A stretch of DNA of 64,000 bases from Gamsiella multidivaricata. Taxonomy: Eukaryota; Mortierellomycota; Mortierellomycetes; Mortierellales; Mortierellaceae. The translations under genes were made by a program, and so were the position numbers. The stretch covers positions 1-64,000 of the forward strand of contig NW_026251768.1 of NCBI RefSeq assembly GCF_025024155.1. Direction: 5' to 3'. Below the pieces are notes generated by a model. It was not told the origin of the DNA. It worked only from the letters and a program-made list of their open reading frames with translations, and searched no databases. This document shows positions 58,918 through 64,000 of this stretch, piece after piece; position 1 is the first letter of the stretch; each line of letters opens with the position of its first letter.

Positions 58918-61045
58918 ATGACCCGCCATAGCAGTGAAGTCGACAAAGCTCCCTCCACTGCTACCACTGCTACAGGAGACGCGCACCACCACCATCACCA
59001 CCACCACCACCAGGACCACAATCAGCAACAGCAGCAGCAACAGCAGCAGCAACAGCAGCACCATCATCATCACCACCATCATAACCTTCGGCAGAGACCA
59101 AGCTCTACCTCAGAAAGACACGATCCCATTTTGGCGACAGCCATTACTAGCTCTGTCATTGAAAAGTGCGACAGTCCAGACGATACCAGCTCGATCGAGG
59201 GTTCAACCCCGTTTGAAACAGACACAGCTCCCAACAGCAGCGGCACCAATGCAAACGAATTACAATGCGTGATGAAGGACCTGGAAGAGTTTGAGTTTGT
59301 TGTAGGAGTTTCAGAGGACAGGAACAGGCGATGTAGGCGAACAATGGAGGTATATTACGCTGATGAGCAGAGCACTGCACAGAATCCTGTCCTGTTTTCC
59401 CGTCTTCTATTCCCTATCCCCTATCCCTATTCATGTCGCCGGCCCAGTATACATTGCTACATGAGTTTTATGCGTGTCTTTTTTATGTGTTGCTATTCTG
59501 GCGATATCCCCCTTCTTCCCTCGTCATGGCTGAACACGGGACTAATTTTTCCTTGCAATTGCATAATCTTTTTTTTTTTTTTTTTACTAGGATACCCATG
59601 CGTTCATTTACAATTATGAGGGAATTACCGGACACGGCTTCTTTGCTATCTTTGATGGACACGCAGGCAAGGCTGCAGCGGACTGGTGTGGCCTACATTT
59701 CCACGAGGTAACCTGTCGCATTCACACATCAATCGCCTATATTTATCCTTGCGTTATTCTGTGGAATGGACATGGCACCTGTTCTACCATGTATTCTTGG
59801 ACAGGACAAACTTTGGACAGCCGGTCTCGACACCATGGATAGCAAGGGCTAGGTTGGACTGAATTGGACCTGACTCAAGTAAAATGTATTGCTTACATGA
59901 TCAGACAGGACAGGACGATGAATGATGGACGAGTGGCCAACATGGGCGCAGGCTGAGGTGTTGTTGTGTGTTTCTCGTTTTTAGACTTTAACTTTGAGAG
60001 CTTTTTTTTCAGTTGTCCTTGTGTTGAATTTCTATGGTTCCGTGTGGTTTGTGGCATATCACTCGACCCGTGCTAGTATTGGTTCTGATGGAGTATATTG
60101 TTCTTTGCATCTTTTGTTATAGGTGTTTAACCGCATTCTGGACGAAAAGGCGGATCAACCAGGCGTGGACTTCCAGGAGCTTGTTAATGATGCATTCTTG
60201 GCAGTGGATCAGGAGCTCGCAGAGGCTCTTCAACAAGGACGATCCAGCGGCTGTACTGCCATCATGGCCTACATCCGAAAGGAGGGCGATAAAGTATGTT
60301 GAGTTAATGGATTTCCTTCAACCTGGACTCGTTCACACATCAGCGATCGTTTGTTTCGGGATTCGTTAATACTTGTACTGACGTCCGTAACAATTACATT
60401 GGATAGCGGGTTCTTTACACTGGAAACGTAGGGGATGCGAGAGCAGTGTTGTGTCACAAAAACAAAGCAGTGCGACTCTCATACGATCATAAGGGTAGTG
60501 ATCACACTGAGGCGCAGCGAATTCTGGATGTCGGAGGATTTGTCATGAATAACCGTGTCAATGGTACGACTTTGCAGCATCACAGCGTTATCTCTACCGA
60601 ATGCAGAATGCATCGCCGCGGTTTGATCTGACTAATATTTACTGTTGTAACACACAATAGGCGTGCTGGCTGTGACACGAGCGTTGGGAGACAGCTCGAT
60701 GAAGGAGTTCATTATTGGATCACCATACACAACAAGGACAGAGATCGGGACGGATAATCCGTATCTCATTCTGGCATGCGATGGAGTAAGTCGATAACCC
60801 TTTCCTTATGATCAGGAATACGGAAATGCGTATGTATAGTAAAAAGAAGGCCTTTCTAACCAATACATCTATACATTACTGCTCGCGTTGATTAGTTGTG
60901 GGATGTATGTAGCGATCAGGAGGCGGTGGAACTGATCAAGGATGTGGTGTGCCCCACAAAAGCCAGCCGAGTCCTACTAGAGCACGCATTGCAAAAGTTT
61001 ACCACGGACAACATTAGCGTCATGGTGATCAGGTTAAACGTCTAG
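58918..61045 (+). CDS. PTC1: PTC1-type PP2C protein phosphatase
   Basis: Six exons, 58918-59349, 59591-59707, 60123-60293, 60407-60563, 60661-60785 and 60896-61045, encode 383 residues. After a low-complexity N-terminus the PP2C fold starts at [19 protein letters not shown]. Metal-site motifs follow: [71 protein letters not shown] and the final [10 protein letters not shown]. All the Asp residues expected to bind Mn/Mg are present. The AxxWC context after DGH points to yeast Ptc1, which dephosphorylates Hog1 and other stress MAPK pathway members. Residues 20-60 hold runs of about nine His, twelve Gln (with one short interruption) and eight His, not usual in the family. Introns range from 102 to 415 nt. 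Confidence 0.95.
58984..59084 (+). repeat. CAC/CAG tract coding His-Gln-His runs
   Basis: Trinucleotide-rich stretch in the first exon of the PTC1-like gene. It codes a histidine run, a glutamine run and a second histidine run. Confidence 0.88.
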
Positions 61046-61979
61046 TGCCACCTTTTTTTTTCTTCATGAACAAGCTGATGTTTATTTCGCTTGCACTACT
61101 CTTCTTTCTCCTCCTTCCTCCTTCGTTCCTTTCATCTCTCTCATTTCAAACGCCTTTTCTATCCGTGTTATTGTTGTTGTTGCTGTTGTTGTAATAAAGT
61201 TAGCACAAGAGCGAGGAATGTCTCTATCTCTATAATAATAATCCTTGCTTTTTTATTTTTAAGAAATAAAAAGGCGTTAGGGTTGAGCCTTATTGACCAT
61301 GGACTTGTGTTAAAGAGGAGGAGGGGGTGCAGCACACAGCAAACAGAGTGAATGTTGCGCCACGTGTTGATCGTGTTGGGATCCAAAGAAGCATGCACAA
61401 CAATCGAGTTGGACACAACTATGCACACACACGCACACACACACGCACACACACACGCATTCATCTAGTCTACGTAGGTAGCATGGAGCATGCCGCATAT
61501 TATTTATATGTATTCAGGCAGATGAGCATATGGTCCACCCATAAGCCGGGGTCATAGAGGAGGAAAGCGCAGTGGAAGGAGAATAAGAGGGGCATTGTTG
61601 GGGCAGCAGAGAAGAGGGAGGGGTCAAGATTGGTAATAGACATGACAAAGGGAAAATGAGGGGTCCCTTTTCAGTAGCAAGGTAATCCAGGGGTCGATCG
61701 GCAAAGCAAAGTAAGCAAAGTAAGCAAAGTAAGCAAAGTAGATCGGGGAGAGAACAGTGTCCCTTTTTTTGGGGGTGTTGTATCCTCGGAAATGATCGAG
61801 GGTCGGTACCGGGCTGCGGGGCAGGAGGGTCGTCTGAAAATAGACTCTTTTTTGTTCGTTTTGCGTTTTTTGCTGTGGCGTGGATGATTATTTTGCCCCC
61901 ACGGAGACACGTTTTCGAGAGTGAAGACATGGTCCCAGAGGCAGAGGCAGAGTGAGGGGCAGCAACAGTTTTTCCGCCT

Positions 61980-62064
<85 letters not shown>

Positions 62065-62197
62065 CTCTTCCTCTTCTTCACTCTTCTTCTTCTTTTCTTT
62101 CTTCTCTCTCTTTCTCTCTTCTCATTCCACAGTCACGCCCCCCCTCACTCCCCACTCTTTGAATACCTTTGCATCCCTTGCTCATCTCTCATTCACC
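61046..62197. other. Spacer with long CT microsatellite
   Basis: The left part is the 3' flank of the PTC1-like gene, with TTG and ATA runs and an AC/CACACG array (about 61423-61460). A four-copy GTAAGCAAA repeat lies near 61709-61740. The right part (61978-62150) is almost pure CT-rich DNA and forms the promoter or leader of the thioesterase gene. No gene was recognised. Confidence 0.5.
61986..62060 (+). repeat. Long CT dinucleotide microsatellite
   Basis: About 75 bp of nearly uninterrupted CT repeats, the longest dinucleotide array in the window, 140 bp upstream of the thioesterase start codon. Confidence 0.92.
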
Positions 62198-63245
62198 ATG
62201 CCCATCTCTGCCCTCGCAACCGAAACCGCCCTCGCGCCTTCCGCCTCCATCAAGACCCTCGTCGAGGCCATCTCCAGGGAAGACTCCGTCGCCACCCCCC
62301 TCACGACTGCCACGCCTGAACCCAGCGCACAGGAACAGCAACTCCAGCAACACCTCGAGGCCCTCGAGATCGTCCAGGCCCACGCCGCAGACACCGAGCA
62401 CTGGAAGCGCCGTACCGCCTACTCTCTTGTCACGGACGATTACAGGATCCATCATCTCACCGCTGGAACCCTCCGTGGAGACGGCAAGCTCGGGGTCTCG
62501 CCCGCACTGTTCCAGTCCAAGGACGAGCGCCACGTTATCTCTGTTCTCCATGTTGGCAAGTCCCTCTGTGGACACCCTAATATCGTCCATGGAGGGCTTT
62601 TGGCAACTATGCTCGAGTAAGTGCCCAATACTCAATTCATTCTCTGTCATCCTCTTTGTTCAGCTGTATCTGCATATGCAAACACATGGATCCAGATTCT
62701 TTCTTATTCTAAACTCGACGTTTGCTGCATTTCCTTTCTTTGTTCTCTTTTAGTGAAATCACTGCCATGACTGTAAGTGCCTCTCTGCTCCTTTCTTTCT
62801 CATTGATCGGTAATCAGGAACATTGAACACGACAATATGTGAATATGTGTGACAGGAACAATTCCCCTCGATCCGACCGATCTCTCCGCCCACGTTACTT
62901 TACTGAACGAACACACCGATTTTGAACCTCACTCTTTTCTCTTCTTTTCTTCTTTTCTAGGCCATCCCCAATCTCCCCGGAAAGACTGGCTTCACCGCGA
63001 ACCTGAACATCAACTATCGCCACCCATGCATTGCGGACCAGTTCATCGTTGCTCATTCTGAGGTCACCTCGGTCGAGGGTCGTAAGGCCTTTGTGAAGGC
63101 CACCTTAAAGACCATCGAGGGCACCCTTTTGGCCGATGCTACCGCCCTCTTTATCGCCCCCAAGGTCCCTGTCTCCGAGATCACGGAGCAACTGACCCAA
63201 GCAAAGACCTCCCCTAAGCTTGTAGAGTCCGAGGTGCAGGCATAG
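62198..63245 (+). CDS. Hot-dog fold thioesterase (4HBT/THEM4-like)
   Basis: Three exons, 62198-62616, 62754-62772 and 62961-63245, code 240 residues. The middle exon is only 19 nt and codes the DEITAMT segment of the active-site helix. The hot-dog core reads HPNIVHGGLLATMLDEITAM, then GFTANLNINYRHPCIADQF, KAFVKATLKTIEGTLLADAT and ALFIAPK. The HGG turn followed by an acidic residue in the long helix is typical of the 4HBT/THEM4 class that hydrolyses acyl-CoA. The N-terminal 60 residues are Ala/Ser/Thr-rich with few acids at the very start, so mitochondrial targeting is possible but not certain. The substrate cannot be told from sequence. A CT-rich leader precedes the ATG. Confidence 0.9.
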
Positions 63246-63711
63246 AAAAAAAGAAGTACTGCACCGACAACCAACGATTTCTCTCTCCCCTCTCTTTTAA
63301 ACAAATGTAAATGTGTATAAATATATACATACTTGTATTCACATAATATCCCACGCCCTCTGCCAGTTCTGCTAACCGGCTAACCGGATCAGGCCACACG
63401 CCTCTCTTTCTGCAATCCCAAATGATTCAATACAATCATGTTCGAGTGAATGAATAAATTGCCATGGCGAAAATGGTTTACTTTATTGTGTGAATTGTGT
63501 CATGTCTGATCGCTTTCCCCCTCCCCCCTCTTCTGCCTGTGCATTTTTGGTGGTGCTGTCGACTGCTGCGCTTTTTTTTCCTTTTTTTTTTTCCTTTTTC
63601 TCTTTTTTCTTATTTCTCTCACTTCAGTGAATGGTGATGGTACGAATGCCAAAGGGACTGTACAAGGGCATCTATCTCATTCTTTCCTCTTCATCGATCC
63701 AACCATCCTTT
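63246..63711. other. 3' spacer at the right end
   Basis: Convergent 3' flanks of the thioesterase gene and the partial minus-strand gene. It contains AATAAA (63453), a T-rich block (63570-63610) and no recognisable gene. Confidence 0.45.
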
Positions 63712-64000
63712 TCAAACAGTTTCAGGCGAATTCGTCGCTTCCTCCTGTGGCCGATGCTTGGGCCCCCCAGTAGTCTCGACTGCAGTCGGTCGTGGTATAG
63801 GGACAGCCGCAAATCGAATCGCACGGTTATGCAATAGCTCTGGTCTGTCCTGGTCACTCTCAGACCCACTCTCGTTCTCACTCCTACTGCTGCTCGAACT
63901 GTCGTCGTGCCCATCCCCGTCCCTTCTCGCTCTCGTGCCCCGCGGTCCGCCTTGGGCTGTCGTCGGGGTCGAGAAGGATGTTGAGGGTGGCGCAAGCGGA
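63712..64000 (-). CDS. C-terminal part of an unidentified protein (runs off the window)
   Basis: A minus-strand frame is open from the window edge to a TGA at 63714-63712. It has no start codon inside the window. It reads as a disordered, Ser/Asp/Glu-rich tail (GDGHDDSSSSSRSENESG) followed by a basic-hydrophobic block (LLHNRAIRFAAVPIPRPTAV) and ends EATNSPETV. This composition is more protein-like than the overlapping Arg-rich frame ending at 63672. The family is unknown. Confidence 0.45.
   Translation of the reverse strand, partial: PLAPPSTSFSTPTTAQGGPRGTRARRDGDGHDDSSSSSRSENESGSESDQDRPELLHNRAIRFAAVPIPRPTAVETTGGPKHRPQEEATNSPETV

Noticed and set aside
1..64000. CRISPR arrays, bacterial operons or prophage genes
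   Set aside because: No spaced direct repeats of that type and no bacterial gene organisation; the DNA is fungal nuclear.

Overview
The window reads as nuclear DNA of an early-diverging filamentous fungus, most likely Mortierellaceae (Mortierella sensu lato). The reasons are short GT-AG introns (mostly 65-145 nt) in nearly every gene, typical fungal housekeeping genes, long homopurine/homopyrimidine and trinucleotide tracts, and a NACHT-pentapeptide-WD40 protein with an N-terminal Arm-like region that I associate with the large Mortierella NLR families. The taxon is inferred from these features; no marker was compared. Gene models were built by hand from frame, splice sites and family motifs.

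Left part (1-23.8 kb): a Ser-rich coiled-coil protein with DUF4048-like features (+), a secreted Cys-rich, possibly GPI-anchored protein (-), a gene-poor stretch of about 5.5 kb, a CRZ1-like three-finger transcription factor (+), a compact five-exon DR1/NC2-beta gene (-), a SEB1/NRD1-type CID+RRM termination factor (+) transcribed divergently from DR1, and an endosomal NHX1-type Na+/H+ exchanger (+).

Middle part (23.8-46 kb): accessory and unusual. It holds an antisense 25S rDNA 3'-end fragment, an NLR-like gene that is intact except for one in-frame TGA, a decayed MULE-type transposase relic, and a FAR1/WRKY-GCM1-type DNA-binding protein. The FAR1 gene appears to need a 3.7-kb intron full of simple repeats. 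A small unrecognised two-exon ORF follows.

Right part (46-64 kb): dense housekeeping. ARC1/AIMP1-like tRNA-binding cofactor (+), KSP1/Ran1-type protein kinase (-), mitochondrial RNA polymerase RPO41 (-), PTC1-type PP2C phosphatase (+), a hot-dog thioesterase with a 19-nt micro-exon (+), and the 3' end of an unidentified minus-strand gene at the right edge.

The genes do not form one pathway. Two themes recur: Pol II regulation (DR1 and SEB1 share a 289-bp divergent promoter) and signalling (a CRZ1-like calcineurin target, a KSP1-like TOR/PKA effector, a PTC1-like stress-MAPK phosphatase). The most unusual locus is the roughly 11-kb island between nhx1 and the FAR1 gene, where an rDNA fragment, an immune-type receptor pseudogene and a transposase relic lie together.
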